Positions 27,085 to 36,444 are shown, counted from the stretch's first letter. The stretch is 36,444 nt of DNA from Myxococcales bacterium (GCA_016794525.1 JAEUJY010000147.1:1-36444), one strand, 5' to 3'. Translations and numbers: made by a program. Notes: generated by a model not told the origin, from the letters alone.

Positions 27085-28662
27085 ATGCGCAAAGCCTTGC
27101 TCGCAGTGTTGGTGGCGGCGGCGGCGTGTGGCAGCAACTCCCAGCCGAGCCTGTGCGATCAGGATCCGGTGCCGGTCGAGTGCAACGCGGTCTGCGATCC
27201 GGGCGGCGGCCAGCCGATCTGCCCGACCGGCTACCACTGCACGCCCAGCGGCCACTGCGACGCCGAGTGCACCGCGGGCGGCACCGAGTGCGGCGCCGGC
27301 CGCCACTGCACGCCCGACGGGCGCTGCATCGACGACGGCCAGTGCGTCGGCCTCGAGTGCCAGGTCGCGAACTGCGCGGCGATGAGCATGCCGCCGACGA
27401 CGCTCACCGGCACGGTCTACGCGCCCAACGGCACGCTGCCGCTCTACGGCATCGACGTCTACATCCCCAACGCCGCGCTGCCGGCGCTCGAGGAAGGCGC
27501 GGTGTGCGATCGCTGCAACGCGACGCTGCCCGGCGCGCCGCTGGTGCACACCCAGACCGACGAGACCGGCGCGTTCCGGCTCGAGAACGTGCCGGCCGGC
27601 GCCAACATCCCGCTGGTCATCTCGAGCGGCAAGTGGCGCCGCGAGCTGACCATCACCAACATCCCGCAGTGCACGACGACGGCGCTGCCCGCGACCGACA
27701 CCCGCCTGCCGAAGAACGCCAGCGAGGGCCACATGCCCAAGATCGCGATCTCGACCGGCTCGGCCGACGCGCTCGAGTGCCTGGTGCGCAAGCTCGGCAT
27801 CGACGACGCCGAGATGGGCACCAGCGGCGGCGCGCAGCGCATCCACCTGTTCGCCGACGCCGGCTCGGGCGGCGGCCAGGGCGCCAACTCGTTCCAGGGC
27901 GGCTTCCCCGGTGGCAGCGGCGCCTTCGCGAACTCGACCAGCCTGTGGGGCACCGTCGACAGCCTCAAGAACTACGACATCGTCATCCTGTCGTGCGAGG
28001 GCGGCCAGCACCCCGAGACCAAGCCGCAGGCGGCGATGGACGCGCTCAAGGCCTACGCCGACCTCGGCGGCCGCGTGTTCCTGTCGCACTGGCACAACGT
28101 CTGGATCGAGGGCTCGACGCAGGGCGGCGGCAACCAGGCGCCGGCGGTGTGGTCGGGCGCGAACGGCATCGCGACCTGGAACAACAACAACACGACGTTC
28201 TCGACGCCGCCCGACACGATCGACGAGACCAACAACCCCAAGGGCCCGTCGTTCGCCGACTGGATGGTCAACGTGGGCGGCTCGACGGTGCGCACCCAGA
28301 TCGAGATCGGCGCCAACACCGGCAAGAACACCTGCCAGGCGGTCGACAACGCCAAGGCCGAGCGCTGGGTGTTCTGGAACAACGGCGGCCAGCAGTTCCC
28401 GCAGATGTTCCAGTTCACGACGCCCAACGAGATGGCCGCCGAGCAGCGCTGCGGCAAGGTGGTGTTCTCGGACATGCACGTCTCGGGCGACTCCGACTCG
28501 TCGCCGGGCACGCCGTTCCCCGGCGACTGCGCGGCCTCGGCGCTGACGCCGCAGGAGAAGGCGCTGGCGTTCATGTTCTTCGACATCGCGTCGTGCGTCG
28601 GCCCGCCGATCGGCAAGGCCGTGCCCGCGGCCGACGCGCCGCTCGCCTCGACGCTGGAGTAG
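27085..28662 (+). CDS. Large Cys-rich lipoprotein with Ig-like and amidotransferase-fold-like domains
   Basis: The 525-residue product has a lipoprotein signal (MRKALLAVLVAAAAC, lipidated Cys15). A Cys-rich segment (about 25-95) repeats CPTGYHCTPSGHCD and CGAGRHCTPDGRCID. A carboxypeptidase-regulatory-like fold follows (about 108-215, LTGTVYAPNGTLPLYGIDVYIPN, TDETGAFRLENVPAG). The C-terminal domain has YDIVILSCEGGQHPETK and LKAYADLGGRVFLSHWHNVWIEG, reminiscent of the class I glutamine-amidotransferase/ThuA fold with a Cys after a beta strand. It ends around an FFDIASCVG segment. It probably sits on the outer membrane; substrate or ligand unknown. Such multi-domain lipoproteins are common in myxobacteria. 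The next gene starts 11 bp after its stop. Confidence 0.85.
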   Translation: MRKALLAVLVAAAACGSNSQPSLCDQDPVPVECNAVCDPGGGQPICPTGYHCTPSGHCDAECTAGGTECGAGRHCTPDGRCIDDGQCVGLECQVANCAAMSMPPTTLTGTVYAPNGTLPLYGIDVYIPNAALPALEEGAVCDRCNATLPGAPLVHTQTDETGAFRLENVPAGANIPLVISSGKWRRELTITNIPQCTTTALPATDTRLPKNASEGHMPKIAISTGSADALECLVRKLGIDDAEMGTSGGAQRIHLFADAGSGGGQGANSFQGGFPGGSGAFANSTSLWGTVDSLKNYDIVILSCEGGQHPETKPQAAMDALKAYADLGGRVFLSHWHNVWIEGSTQGGGNQAPAVWSGANGIATWNNNNTTFSTPPDTIDETNNPKGPSFADWMVNVGGSTVRTQIEIGANTGKNTCQAVDNAKAERWVFWNNGGQQFPQMFQFTTPNEMAAEQRCGKVVFSDMHVSGDSDSSPGTPFPGDCAASALTPQEKALAFMFFDIASCVGPPIGKAVPAADAPLASTLE

Positions 28663-28673
28663 GCGGCGGCGCG

Positions 28674-29654
28674 ATGCGCCTGCGCCTCGCGACGTTCAAC
28701 CTCGAGAACCTCGACGCGTCGCCCCGCGGCGTGCCCCTCGAGCAGCGGATCGCGGTGCTGCGCCCGCAGCTGGTCGCGCTGGGCGCCGACGTGCTGTGCC
28801 TGCAGGAGGTCAGCGCCCACGCCCGCCACGACGGGCGGCGCGCGCTGCACGCGCTCGACCGGTTGCTCGACGGCACGCCGTACCAGGGCTTCGCGCGCGC
28901 CACCACCCACGGCGCCGGCGGCGGCCCGGCCGACGTCCACAACCTGGTGGTGCTGAGCCGCTGGCCGATCGTCGCGACCCAGCAGCACCTCCACGACCTG
29001 GTGCCGCCGCCGACGGTGCGGCTGCGCACGACGCCGACCCCGCAGGACGTCGCGGTGCGCTGGGACCGCCCGCTGCTCGAGGTCCACCTCGACCTGCCCG
29101 GCCCGCGGCCGCTGGTGGTGTGGAACGCGCACCTGCGCGCGCCGCTGGCGGCGGCGATCGAGGGCGGCAAGCAAGGCCACCACTGGCGGAGCACCGCGGC
29201 CTGGGCCGAGGGCTACTGGCTGGCGACGATCAAGCGCGTCGGCCAGGCGCTCGAGCTGCGCCACCACGTCGATCGCCGGCTCGACGCCGATCCCGACGCG
29301 TGGATCGTCGTGGCCGGCGACCTCAACGCCGGCGTCGACAGCTCCGCCTACCGGCTCTTGCGCGCCGACGTCGAGGACACCGGCGCGCCCGGCCTGGCCG
29401 ACCGCGCGCTGGTCGCGCTCGAGGATCGCGTCGCCGCCGACCGCCGCTTCACGGTGCGGCTGCGCGGCCGGCCGCTGTTGCTCGATCACCTGCTGGCGTC
29501 GCCGGCGCTGGCGCGCCACCTCGTCGACGCCGCGATCGACAACGCCGACCTCGAGGACGAGCACGACCTCGAGCTCGCCGGCCGCGCCCCGGTCGGCTCG
29601 CTGCACGCGCCGCTGGTCGCCGCGCTCGACCTGCCCACGCCCGCCGAGCCGTGA
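28674..29654 (+). CDS. Endonuclease/exonuclease/phosphatase-family hydrolase
   Basis: The 326-residue product has the EEP (DNase I-like) fold signatures: LATFNLENLD at the N-terminus (Asn8), metal-binding Glu in LCLQEVS, VVLSRWPI, WNAHLRAP, VVAGDLNAGVDSS (Asp and Asn of the active site), LLLDHLLASP and a terminal LHAPLVAAL in place of the usual SDHxP motif. It would hydrolyse a phosphodiester or phosphomonoester (DNA, lipid or nucleotide). No signal peptide is visible, so it is probably cytoplasmic. It lies 11 bp after the lipoprotein gene in the same direction. The substrate cannot be assigned. Confidence 0.9.
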   Translation: MRLRLATFNLENLDASPRGVPLEQRIAVLRPQLVALGADVLCLQEVSAHARHDGRRALHALDRLLDGTPYQGFARATTHGAGGGPADVHNLVVLSRWPIVATQQHLHDLVPPPTVRLRTTPTPQDVAVRWDRPLLEVHLDLPGPRPLVVWNAHLRAPLAAAIEGGKQGHHWRSTAAWAEGYWLATIKRVGQALELRHHVDRRLDADPDAWIVVAGDLNAGVDSSAYRLLRADVEDTGAPGLADRALVALEDRVAADRRFTVRLRGRPLLLDHLLASPALARHLVDAAIDNADLEDEHDLELAGRAPVGSLHAPLVAALDLPTPAEP

Positions 29655-29666
29655 CCCGCGGCGCGC

Positions 29667-30293
29667 CTAGACCAGCGGCGCGCCGGTGAGCTTCGCGACC
29701 GTGTCGCGATCCACGCCCGGCGCCAGCTCGATGACCTTGAAGCAGCCGTCGGCGGTCGGATCGAAGACGCCGAGCTCGGTGATGACCCGGCTGACGACGC
29801 GCGCCGCGGTCAGCGGGTAGGTGCAGGTCGCGACCAGCTTGTGCTCGCCGTCCTTGGTGGCGTGCTGCATGACCGCGATCACCCGCCGGCAGCCCGAGGC
29901 CAGATCCATCGCGCCGCCGATGCCCATGACCTTGCCGCCGGGCACCGCCCAGTTGGCGAGGTCGCCGCGCGCCGACACCTGCATCGCGCCGAGGATCGCC
30001 AGGTCGACGTGGCCGCCGCGGATCATCGCGAAGCTCTGCGCCGAGTCGAAGGTCGAGCCGCCCGGCAGCACGGTCACGGTCTGCTTGCCGGCGTTGATCA
30101 GCTGCGGGTCCTCCTCGCCCTCGAACGGGAACGGGCCCATGCCGAGCAGGCCGTTCTCCGAGTGCAGGAACGCGTGGCCCTCGGGCAGGTAGTCGGCGCA
30201 CAACGTCGGCAGGCCGATGCCGAGGTTGACGATCGAGCCCGCCGGGATCTCGGCGGCGGCGCGACGCGCCATGTCTTCCTTGGAGTACGCCAT
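29667..30293 (-). CDS. scoB: 3-oxoacid CoA-transferase, subunit B
   Basis: The 208-residue product is the beta subunit of a two-subunit succinyl-CoA:3-ketoacid (or acetate/acetoacetate) CoA-transferase. It has AAAEIPAGSIVNLGIGLPTLCADYLPEG and the catalytic Glu46 in HSENGLLGMGPFP, which forms the CoA thioester, then AGKQTVTVLPGGSTFDSAQSFAMIRGGHVDLAILGAMQV and KVMGIGGAMDL. The ATG at 30293 is 2 bp from the stop of the A-subunit gene, so they form one operon. The pair would activate acetoacetate for ketone-body or branched-chain/aromatic amino-acid use. ScoB and AtoA/PcaJ are hard to tell apart without comparison. Confidence 0.95.
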   Translation of the reverse strand: MAYSKEDMARRAAAEIPAGSIVNLGIGLPTLCADYLPEGHAFLHSENGLLGMGPFPFEGEEDPQLINAGKQTVTVLPGGSTFDSAQSFAMIRGGHVDLAILGAMQVSARGDLANWAVPGGKVMGIGGAMDLASGCRRVIAVMQHATKDGEHKLVATCTYPLTAARVVSRVITELGVFDPTADGCFKVIELAPGVDRDTVAKLTGAPLV

Positions 30294-30295
30294 GG

Positions 30296-31018
<723 letters not shown>

Positions 31019-31101
31019 CCGGCGTGCCTCCGGCCCACGACGTAGCACATGGTGGCCCCGCTGGGTGGAACCGCGACGACGCGCCGGTGTCGGACCGCGC
31101 G

Positions 31102-31782
31102 ATGCGCACGTTCGCCCTGTCCGCCCTCGCGCTGGCCGCGTGCGCCGCCCCACCCCGGCCGGTCGCGCCGCTGAGCCAACCTGGCGCGCCCGCGGCCCGC
31201 GCGGCCACGGCGCCCGCCCCCGCGGCCCCGGCGGTCGACGAGTCGGCGCTGAGGCTCGCCGTCACCGACGCGCGGGTGACGCTGACCTGCGGCGCCGAAC
31301 CGCGCGTCGAGTTCCCGGCCGGAAGCGTCGACGTCGCCGCGCTGACCGCGGCGATGGCCACGCGCACGCCGATCTGCGGCCACACGGCGGTGGTCACGGT
31401 GAGCGACGACGCGCGCTACCGCGACTTCGTGGCGGTGGCCGACGCGGCCGGCGCCGCCAGCGTCGACCTCGGGATCGAGGCCAGCCGCATCCAGGCGACC
31501 CGCCCGGCCCCGCCGCGACCGCTCGCCGCGCCCACCGCCCGGCCCCCGATCAAGCTGGCCCTGCCCGACTCGCTCCACGCGGTGATCGACGGCGCCTCGG
31601 TCATGCTCGACCGCGTCGACGTCGTCGATCAGATCGCGGCGGCGCTGCGCGCGGCGCCGGGCGCCGGCGATCAGGTGATCCTGTACGCGACGCCCGACGT
31701 CAGCGGCCGCGCGATCGTGGCGGCGGTGGCCGGCGCGCGCCACGCCGGCATGCCGACGGTGTACTTCGCGGCGCGGCAGTGA
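31102..31782 (+). CDS. Lipoprotein with an ExbD/TolR-like C-terminal region
   Basis: The 226-residue product starts MRTFALSALALAACAAP, a lipoprotein signal with lipidated Cys14, followed by a Pro/Ala linker. Two similar small alpha/beta segments follow: one around residues 50-130 (RLAVTDARVTLTCGAEPRVE, MATRTPICGHTAVVTV) and one at the C-terminus (MLDRVDVVDQIAAALRAAP, VILYATPDVSGRAIVAAVAGARHAGMPTVYFA). The second resembles the periplasmic domain of ExbD/TolR, suggesting a duplicated domain, but the membrane helix of ExbD is replaced by a lipid anchor. Function unknown. It lies 84 bp from scoA and is convergent with the aminotransferase gene. Confidence 0.75.
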   Translation: MRTFALSALALAACAAPPRPVAPLSQPGAPAARAATAPAPAAPAVDESALRLAVTDARVTLTCGAEPRVEFPAGSVDVAALTAAMATRTPICGHTAVVTVSDDARYRDFVAVADAAGAASVDLGIEASRIQATRPAPPRPLAAPTARPPIKLALPDSLHAVIDGASVMLDRVDVVDQIAAALRAAPGAGDQVILYATPDVSGRAIVAAVAGARHAGMPTVYFAARQ

Positions 31783-31794
31783 CCGCGGCGCGGC

Positions 31795-33051
31795 TCAGGC
31801 GGCGCCGAACGCGGCGACCGCGGCGTCGCCGAACGCGCGCACGCCGGCGACCAGGTCGGCCTCGGCGATGCACAGGGGCGGCGCGATGATCGCGGTGGTC
31901 TTCTTGCCCTCGAGGTGCAGCGACAGCTTGCGCGCCGCCAGCGCCGGGCCGAACGCCGCCCACTGCGCCGGCGTGCACTCGACCTCGAGCGCGGCGAGGA
32001 GGCCCAGCCCGCGGACGAAGCTCTTGACGCCGAGGCGGGCGGCGACCGCGCGCAGCTCGGCGAGCAGGACCGGGCCCAGCCGCGCCGCGTTGGCGTACAT
32101 GCCCTCGTCCTCGTAGACCTTGAGCGTCTCGAGGGCCGCCGCGCAGCCGGTCGGGTGCGCGTAGTAGGTGAGGCCGCACGCCAGCACCCGCTCGTCGAAG
32201 TGCTTGGCCACCCGCTCGTGGACGATCACCGCGCCGATCGGCTGGTAGCCCGAGGCCAGGCCCTTGGCGCAGGTGATGATGTCGGGCGTGACGTCCCAGT
32301 GGTGGTGGCCGAAGGTCTTGCCCAGCCGGCCGAACCCGCACAGCACCTCGTCGGCGATGAGCAGCGCGCCGTCGGCGTCGCAGGCGCGCCGGAGCAGCGG
32401 CCAGTAGTCATCTGGCGGCACCAGCACGCCGTTGGCGCCCGGCACCGGCTCGAAGATCGCCGCCGCGAAGCCGCCGCCCTCGAGGCGCATCGTCAGGTCG
32501 ACGTTGGTCGCGCACTCGCGCTTGCAGCTGGCCAGCGTGTGGCCGAACGGGCAGCGATCGCAGTAGCAATCGGCGACGTGGACCACGCCGGGGATGCCGG
32601 GCTCGAGCGGCGGCCGCCGCCAGTCGCCGGTGAGCGTCAGCGCGCCCATCGACGCGCCGTGGTAGCTGCGGTACCGGCTCATCAGCTTGTGCCGGCCGGT
32701 CACCAGCCGCGCCATCTTGATGGCGTTCTCGTTGGCCTCGGCGCCGCCCAGCGTGAAGAACACCTTGCTGTAGCCGGGGCCGGCCAGCGCGAGCAGCTTC
32801 TCGGCCAGCTCGACCTTGGCCGGGAACACCGCCGTCGGCGACGCCAGGCACAGGCTGTCGGCCTGGCGCTTGATCGCGTCGATGATGCGGCGGTGGCCGT
32901 GGCCGGCGTTGACCTGGTAGCTGAGCGCGCCGAGGTCGAGCCAGCGGCTGCCGTCGGCGGTCGTGAAGTGCGCGCCCTCGCCGCCGGTCAGCTCGAACGG
33001 CTTGGCCTGGTGCTGCGCGGTCCAGGTGAAGAAGAACGGGTAGTCGGTCAT
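31795..33051 (-). CDS. Class III (PLP-dependent) aminotransferase
   Basis: The 418-residue product has class III aminotransferase features: [80 protein letters not shown] (Asp234) and PLP Lys263 in [15 protein letters not shown]. The Cys-rich insert [20 protein letters not shown] is also found in omega-aminotransferases of this class. It would move an amino group from an omega-amino acid, amine or related compound to pyruvate or 2-oxoglutarate. The exact substrate cannot be read from sequence. Its ATG overlaps the stop of the upstream C45-type gene (ATGA), so the two are translationally coupled. Confidence 0.92.
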   Translation of the reverse strand: MTDYPFFFTWTAQHQAKPFELTGGEGAHFTTADGSRWLDLGALSYQVNAGHGHRRIIDAIKRQADSLCLASPTAVFPAKVELAEKLLALAGPGYSKVFFTLGGAEANENAIKMARLVTGRHKLMSRYRSYHGASMGALTLTGDWRRPPLEPGIPGVVHVADCYCDRCPFGHTLASCKRECATNVDLTMRLEGGGFAAAIFEPVPGANGVLVPPDDYWPLLRRACDADGALLIADEVLCGFGRLGKTFGHHHWDVTPDIITCAKGLASGYQPIGAVIVHERVAKHFDERVLACGLTYYAHPTGCAAALETLKVYEDEGMYANAARLGPVLLAELRAVAARLGVKSFVRGLGLLAALEVECTPAQWAAFGPALAARKLSLHLEGKKTTAIIAPPLCIAEADLVAGVRAFGDAAVAAFGAA

Positions 33052-34160
33052 GCGGCGGCTCCGTCAAACTCGAACTCGGTCGGGACGACGTTCGTGATGA
33101 AGCCGCCCTGGGCCCAGACCGTGCGGGTGTCGAGGTTCATCGCGATCGCGCCGCAGGTGGCGGTGCCGTGCGGGTTCTCGGGCGTGGCCATGTTGGTGCA
33201 GACGCTCTTGGGCCAGCCGTCCTGGCTGCCCATCCGCACCCAGACGTCGTCGAGATCGGCGATCGGCCGCGCCGCCAGCGACGCGGTCAGCCACGCGTAG
33301 CGCTCGCGGGTGGTCGAGGTCGGCGAGATCGACGACACCGCCGCCACGTCGGGGTCGAGGCAGTGGTTGGTGTGGCAGTAGCTGGGCGTCGGGCGCTCGG
33401 GCGACGACGCGAACATCGTCTTGCGCAAGACACCCGAGGTCTCGATCGCGAAGGCGTCGTCGCGATCCGCCACGAAGTAGTGGTGGCCCGAGCCGATCGG
33501 CGCGCCCAGCACGTGGCGCTGCGCGGCGGCGGCGGTGCGCTGGTGCAGCGCGCGGCGGACCACCGCCGGCCACACCGCGCCGACGGTGGCGTCGTTCGAG
33601 TACAGGTTGTTGATGCCGATGCCGACGCCCAGCCGGTTGGCGCCGGCCAGGCCCAGGCAGCCGGTCAGCGTCAAGAGCCACGCCTCGGGCCCGTCGGCCG
33701 ACTCCGGCACGTGCAGCATCATCACGTACGGGATCGCGGTGGCGTGCATGTCCCAGGTCTGGGCCAGGATGCGCCCGGTCGGGGTCTCGGCCCAGATCAC
33801 CGAGCAGCCGCCCTCGCCCGCCTCGGGCGACGCGGGCGCCGGCTGCCACTTGCTGTGGTCCGGCGACAGGTCGCGCAGATCGGTGTAGTGGTTGGCCACC
33901 ACGATCTCGGCCGGCGTGACGTCGGCGCCCTCGGCGATGCCGAGCAGCTCCTCGTACAAGCCGGCGTGGTAGCGGGCCAGCACCGGCAGGTGGGCCTCGG
34001 CCGCGGCCAGCACCGCCGGGCGATCGGCGAAGCCGCCGACCCGGGTGCACAGGTACGTCCGGATCGCGGACAGCGCCTTGACCTCGCCGCGGTACGACTC
34101 GCCGTGGACGCGGCCCCAATCGCGGGAGGTCCCGCCAGCGGGTAGTTCGAGCACTCTCAT
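33048..34160 (-). CDS. C45-type acyltransferase/peptidase (Ntn-hydrolase)
   Basis: The 370-residue product resembles the acyl-CoA:6-aminopenicillanate acyltransferase (AAT) family. These autocleave before an internal Cys to expose an N-terminal nucleophile; here the candidate is Cys119 in [24 protein letters not shown]. Supporting segments are [13 protein letters not shown] near the start, [76 protein letters not shown] and CHTNHCLDP. The family hydrolyses or transfers N-acyl groups. It has no signal peptide. It is the first gene of a two-gene operon with an aminotransferase, suggesting release of an amine or amino acid from an N-acyl conjugate, then its transamination. Confidence 0.88.
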   Translation of the reverse strand: MRVLELPAGGTSRDWGRVHGESYRGEVKALSAIRTYLCTRVGGFADRPAVLAAAEAHLPVLARYHAGLYEELLGIAEGADVTPAEIVVANHYTDLRDLSPDHSKWQPAPASPEAGEGGCSVIWAETPTGRILAQTWDMHATAIPYVMMLHVPESADGPEAWLLTLTGCLGLAGANRLGVGIGINNLYSNDATVGAVWPAVVRRALHQRTAAAAQRHVLGAPIGSGHHYFVADRDDAFAIETSGVLRKTMFASSPERPTPSYCHTNHCLDPDVAAVSSISPTSTTRERYAWLTASLAARPIADLDDVWVRMGSQDGWPKSVCTNMATPENPHGTATCGAIAMNLDTRTVWAQGGFITNVVPTEFEFDGAAA

Positions 34161-34339
34161 CGGTTCACCATGCCAGGAGGGCGTCGCGAGGCCAGCGGCC
34201 TCGATCGCAGGACTCGCACGGATCGGCGGACCTGTCTCGGGCGCCGCGCGAATTCTGTCTAGCTGAACGATCTCGACTGGTTACCACGAGGCGATGGCGC
34301 GTCCTGACGAACCGGCCGCGGGGTCCGCTTGTGATCCGC
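34161..34339. other. Divergent promoter region
   Basis: These 179 bp separate the C45 gene from the divergent membrane-protein gene. The local AT content is higher than around it (GAATTCTGTCTAGCTGAACG near 34249-34268), as expected of a promoter, but no confident -35/-10 pair can be assigned. Confidence 0.35.
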
Positions 34340-34996
34340 ATGAGGGTCTTCACGCGGCTCGCGATCCTGTCCCTGGCGACGCTCGGTGCGCTGCGCGCGC
34401 GCCCTGCCGCCGCCGACGCCACCCCGTCGATCGGCCACACCGCGTTCCTCGGCGCGGGCATGTCCTACGACAGCGCCCCCGGCGGCGGGCTCGGCCTGAG
34501 CACGGCGGCGCTGATGTACCTGGACCCGCGCGCCGGCGGCCCGGTGGGGCGGATGTACGCGCGGGCGAGCTTGTCGAGCGCGGCCGGCATCAGCGCCGGG
34601 TTCGGCTTCCGGATCGTGCGCAAGGCGACGCTGGGCCTGCGCGTCGACCGCTTCGAGATCGGCGTCGAGGGCGAGACCGGCCAGCGGCGGCACGAGATGC
34701 TGGGCGGCGAGCTGGGGTGGATCGCGGCGCAGACGCACCGGCTGGTCGTGCACCCGGTCGTCTTCGTCGAGCGCGGCACGATCAGCGGCGACGACGGCGC
34801 GACCCGGATCGGCGGGGAGGTGACGGCGCTCGCGCCGGTGGTGACGTGGGCGACGCTGAGCGGCACGCCGCTGCGCCTGGCGGTGTACGCCAGCCTCGGC
34901 GCCGGGCAGTCGCGGCTGGCCGGCGCGACCGCCGCCGCCGACGTCGAGACCAGCCAGGTCTACCTGACGTCGGGGCTGCTGCTGCTCGACCTGTGA
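34340..34996 (+). CDS. Exported, probably outer-membrane barrel protein
   Basis: The 218-residue product has a signal peptide (MRVFTRLAILSLATLGALRARPAAADA, likely cut near residue 25). After it comes a series of alternating polar and hydrophobic strands: HTAFLGAGMSYD, GLGLSTAALMYLD, YARASLSSAAGISAGFGFRIV, LGLRVDRFEIGVEGE, GELGWIAAQTHRLVVHPVVFVERG, LRLAVYASLGAGQS, and a final VYLTSGLLLLDL. This suggests a small beta-barrel of about 8-10 strands. A GTG three codons earlier (34331) is also possible. No family recognised. Confidence 0.7.
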   Translation: MRVFTRLAILSLATLGALRARPAAADATPSIGHTAFLGAGMSYDSAPGGGLGLSTAALMYLDPRAGGPVGRMYARASLSSAAGISAGFGFRIVRKATLGLRVDRFEIGVEGETGQRRHEMLGGELGWIAAQTHRLVVHPVVFVERGTISGDDGATRIGGEVTALAPVVTWATLSGTPLRLAVYASLGAGQSRLAGATAAADVETSQVYLTSGLLLLDL

Positions 34997-35018
34997 CGGC
35001 GGGGACGATCCACCGTGG

Positions 35019-35024
35019 TAGCGT
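35019..35024 (+). promoter_or_regulatory. Putative -10 element (TAGCGT)
   Basis: TAGCGT ends 7 nt before the GTG at 35032. An alternative in-frame GTG at 35023 lies inside the hexamer, supporting 35032. Confidence 0.4.
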
Positions 35025-35031
35025 GGACGGC

Positions 35032-35655
35032 GTGCCGGCGCCTCACCGCCACCGCGCCGCCGCGGCCTGCGCGGCCGCGATCGCGGCGCTGACGCTCGGG
35101 GCCGGCGCGACGACCGCCGACCCACCGTGCGCCCAGGCGCCGACCGACTGGGACGCGGTCGAGGGCGCGCTGACGCGGGGCGCCGGCTGCGGTCGGTACG
35201 TCGCCACCACCAACGGCGCGCGCACCGCCTACTCGCTGGGCCAGCTGGTGTGGCGCACCCCGGTGACCCTGCCCTACCGCGCGACCGTGACCTGGCGGCG
35301 ACTCGGCGCCGATCCGCGGGCGCTCGAGCTGGGCGTGCTCGGCGGCATCGTCATGGTGGCCGACGATCGCGTCGGGCTGTGGATCGACGACGCGAGCTTC
35401 GAGCTCGACGGCTGGCGCCCGTTGCCCGGCCACCGCGTGCGGCGCCCGCACACCGTCGCGGTGACCCAGCGGGCGGGTGAGCTGACGCTGGAGCTCGACG
35501 GCGCGGTCGTCGCGCGCTGGCCGCTGCGCCCGCGCGCCACCACCGGGCGGCTGGCGCTGATCTGGAAAGGCGCGCCCGCCGACCGCGCGGCGATCTGGTT
35601 CGCCGGCTTCGCGGCTCAGGGGCTGGCGCAGCCGGCCGCGGCGCGCCCGAAGTGA
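35032..35655 (+). CDS. Exported protein of unknown function, lectin/glucanase-like fold possible
   Basis: The 207-residue product has a signal peptide (RAAAACAAAIAALTLGAGATTA) from a GTG start. The mature part has strands such as LPYRATVTWRRLGADPRALELGVLGGIVMVADDRVGLWIDD, HTVAVTQRAGELTLELDGAVVARWPL and GRLALIWKGAPADRAAIWF, a pattern seen in concanavalin-A-like beta sandwiches, but the match is by eye only. Probably periplasmic or secreted. Its 3' end overlaps the convergent WD40-type gene by 40 bp. The gene begins 35 bp after the stop of the preceding one but carries its own TAGCGT element. Confidence 0.7.
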   Translation: MPAPHRHRAAAACAAAIAALTLGAGATTADPPCAQAPTDWDAVEGALTRGAGCGRYVATTNGARTAYSLGQLVWRTPVTLPYRATVTWRRLGADPRALELGVLGGIVMVADDRVGLWIDDASFELDGWRPLPGHRVRRPHTVAVTQRAGELTLELDGAVVARWPLRPRATTGRLALIWKGAPADRAAIWFAGFAAQGLAQPAAARPK

Positions 35656-36444
35656 GCCAGCCGGGCGCAGGCCCGGTCGAGCGCCAGCGCCGGATCGACC
35701 GGCACGATCTGCAGCCCGCCCCGGGCGTCGGCGATCGCGATCGCGCGGTCGCTCTCGACGAACGCCAGCGCGGTGATCGCGCCGCGCCCCGGCAGCACCA
35801 GCGGGTCGGCCGCGCCCGCCGGGCCCAGCGACCACACCCGGACCTCGCCGTCGAGATCGGCGGTGGCCAGCCGCGCGCCGTCGGCGCTGGCCGCCGCCGC
35901 CACCACCGCCCGGCCGTGCCCGCGCAGCAGCGTCGGCGCGCCGCCGGCCAGCGGGTACAGCTGCACCGCGCCGTCGGCGGCGAACCCGACCTGCAGGCCG
36001 CGGCGGTGGAGCGCGTCGGTCGCCGCGCCGCCCAGCCGCGCGTCGATCGCCTGGCGCACGGCGAGCGTCGCCGGGTCGAGCAGCCAGGCGTGCCCGGCGG
36101 CGTCGCCGACGATCAGCGTCGCGCCGTCGGGGGTGAACGCCACGCGCGCGATGCCCGCGGGGCGCGCGTCGGGCGCGGCGGCCAGCACCGCGCGACCGCG
36201 CGCCGCGCCGGTGGCCGCGTCGATCACCGCGACCGCGCCGTCGGCCGCGCCCACCGCGATCGTCCGGCCGTCGGGCGCGAGCGCCCCGGCGGTGAGATCG
36301 CCGACGCCGGGCACGTCGACCGCGATCACCGCGCGGCCCGCCGGCGCGAGCGTGGCCCGCCCCGCGGCGCCGCCGACGAGCAGCGTCGCGCCGTCGGGGC
36401 CGAGCGCGGCGAACCCGACCGCGGGATCGCGGTGGACCTGCGCC
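35616..36444 (-). CDS. WD40/beta-propeller repeat protein (5' end outside the window)
   Basis: The minus-strand frame is open from the window edge to a TGA at 35616 (275 residues visible) and has no start of its own that must be used; a GTG at 36329 lies inside a repeat. WD40-like blades recur every 40 or so residues: FAALGPDGATLLVGGAAGRATL, GALAPDGRTIAVGAADGAVAVIDAATG, VAFTPDGATLIVGDAAGHAWLLDPATL, VGFAADGAVQLYPLAGG, AASADGARLATADLDGEVRVWSL and LAFVESDRAIAIADARGGLQIVPV. Such propellers in myxobacteria are often the C-terminal part of Ser/Thr kinases or caspase-like proteins, so the missing N-terminus could change the call. Partner binding is the expected role. Confidence 0.85.
   Translation of the reverse strand, partial: AQVHRDPAVGFAALGPDGATLLVGGAAGRATLAPAGRAVIAVDVPGVGDLTAGALAPDGRTIAVGAADGAVAVIDAATGAARGRAVLAAAPDARPAGIARVAFTPDGATLIVGDAAGHAWLLDPATLAVRQAIDARLGGAATDALHRRGLQVGFAADGAVQLYPLAGGAPTLLRGHGRAVVAAAASADGARLATADLDGEVRVWSLGPAGAADPLVLPGRGAITALAFVESDRAIAIADARGGLQIVPVDPALALDRACARLAHFGRAAAGCASP

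Overview
The window is about 36 kb of very GC-rich (clearly above 70 %) bacterial chromosome. Its gene content points to a myxobacterium or close relative (Myxococcota). The clues are a serine protease with a MYXO-CTERM-like tail, two proteins with AgmX/PglI-type C-terminal domains, a PilT retraction ATPase, and many small lipoproteins with no recognisable family. No species assignment is possible from the sequence alone. No rRNA, tRNA, CRISPR array, complete insertion sequence or prophage was recognised.

Layout. Positions 1-108 hold the 3' end of an unidentified gene. Positions 148-578 hold a regular non-coding array of 17 palindromes. A lipoprotein gene follows at 692-1708. Positions 1715-6764 form a cell-surface or motility-like block: a two-receiver protein and a zinc-ribbon/AgmX-type protein on the minus strand, and pilT followed by a signal-peptide, Asp-rich, barrel-like protein on the plus strand. 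Positions 6936-11889 carry a trypsin-like protease, a diheme cytochrome c lipoprotein, alaS and an AqpZ-type aquaporin. Positions 12010-18547 carry an alpha-glucan phosphorylase, a probably frameshifted AgmX-type lipoprotein gene, and a glycosyltransferase divergent from an asparagine synthase and methyltransferase pair, probably a surface-glycan locus. Positions 18578-24474 hold a tryptophanase divergent from a methyltransferase, a MotB/OmpA-like protein and two uncharacterised genes. Positions 24558-29654 hold hutI, a GNAT protein, a hypothetical, a large Cys-rich lipoprotein and an endonuclease/exonuclease/phosphatase-fold enzyme. Positions 29667-36444 hold a two-subunit 3-oxoacid CoA-transferase, a lipoprotein, an aminotransferase translationally coupled to a C45-type acyltransferase/peptidase, two secreted proteins and a WD40-type protein cut by the window edge.

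Metabolically, the CoA-transferase, HutI, tryptophanase and class III aminotransferase suggest use of amino acids and ketone bodies, fitting a predatory or proteolytic lifestyle. This is inference.

The most unusual signals lie outside the genes. (1) The array of TCCCACGTGGGA palindromes at 25-26 bp spacing shares its core with ParB parS sites. (2) Four hexanucleotide arrays of the common form GGNNNC each lie 6-45 nt after a stop codon, G-rich strand in the sense direction. (3) A short element, CCTTGG-GGGGCTT-C, starts 1-3 nt after three different stop codons. (4) TAnnnT hexamers (GACAAT in one case) lie 5-9 nt before about ten start codons, suggesting widespread leaderless transcription.
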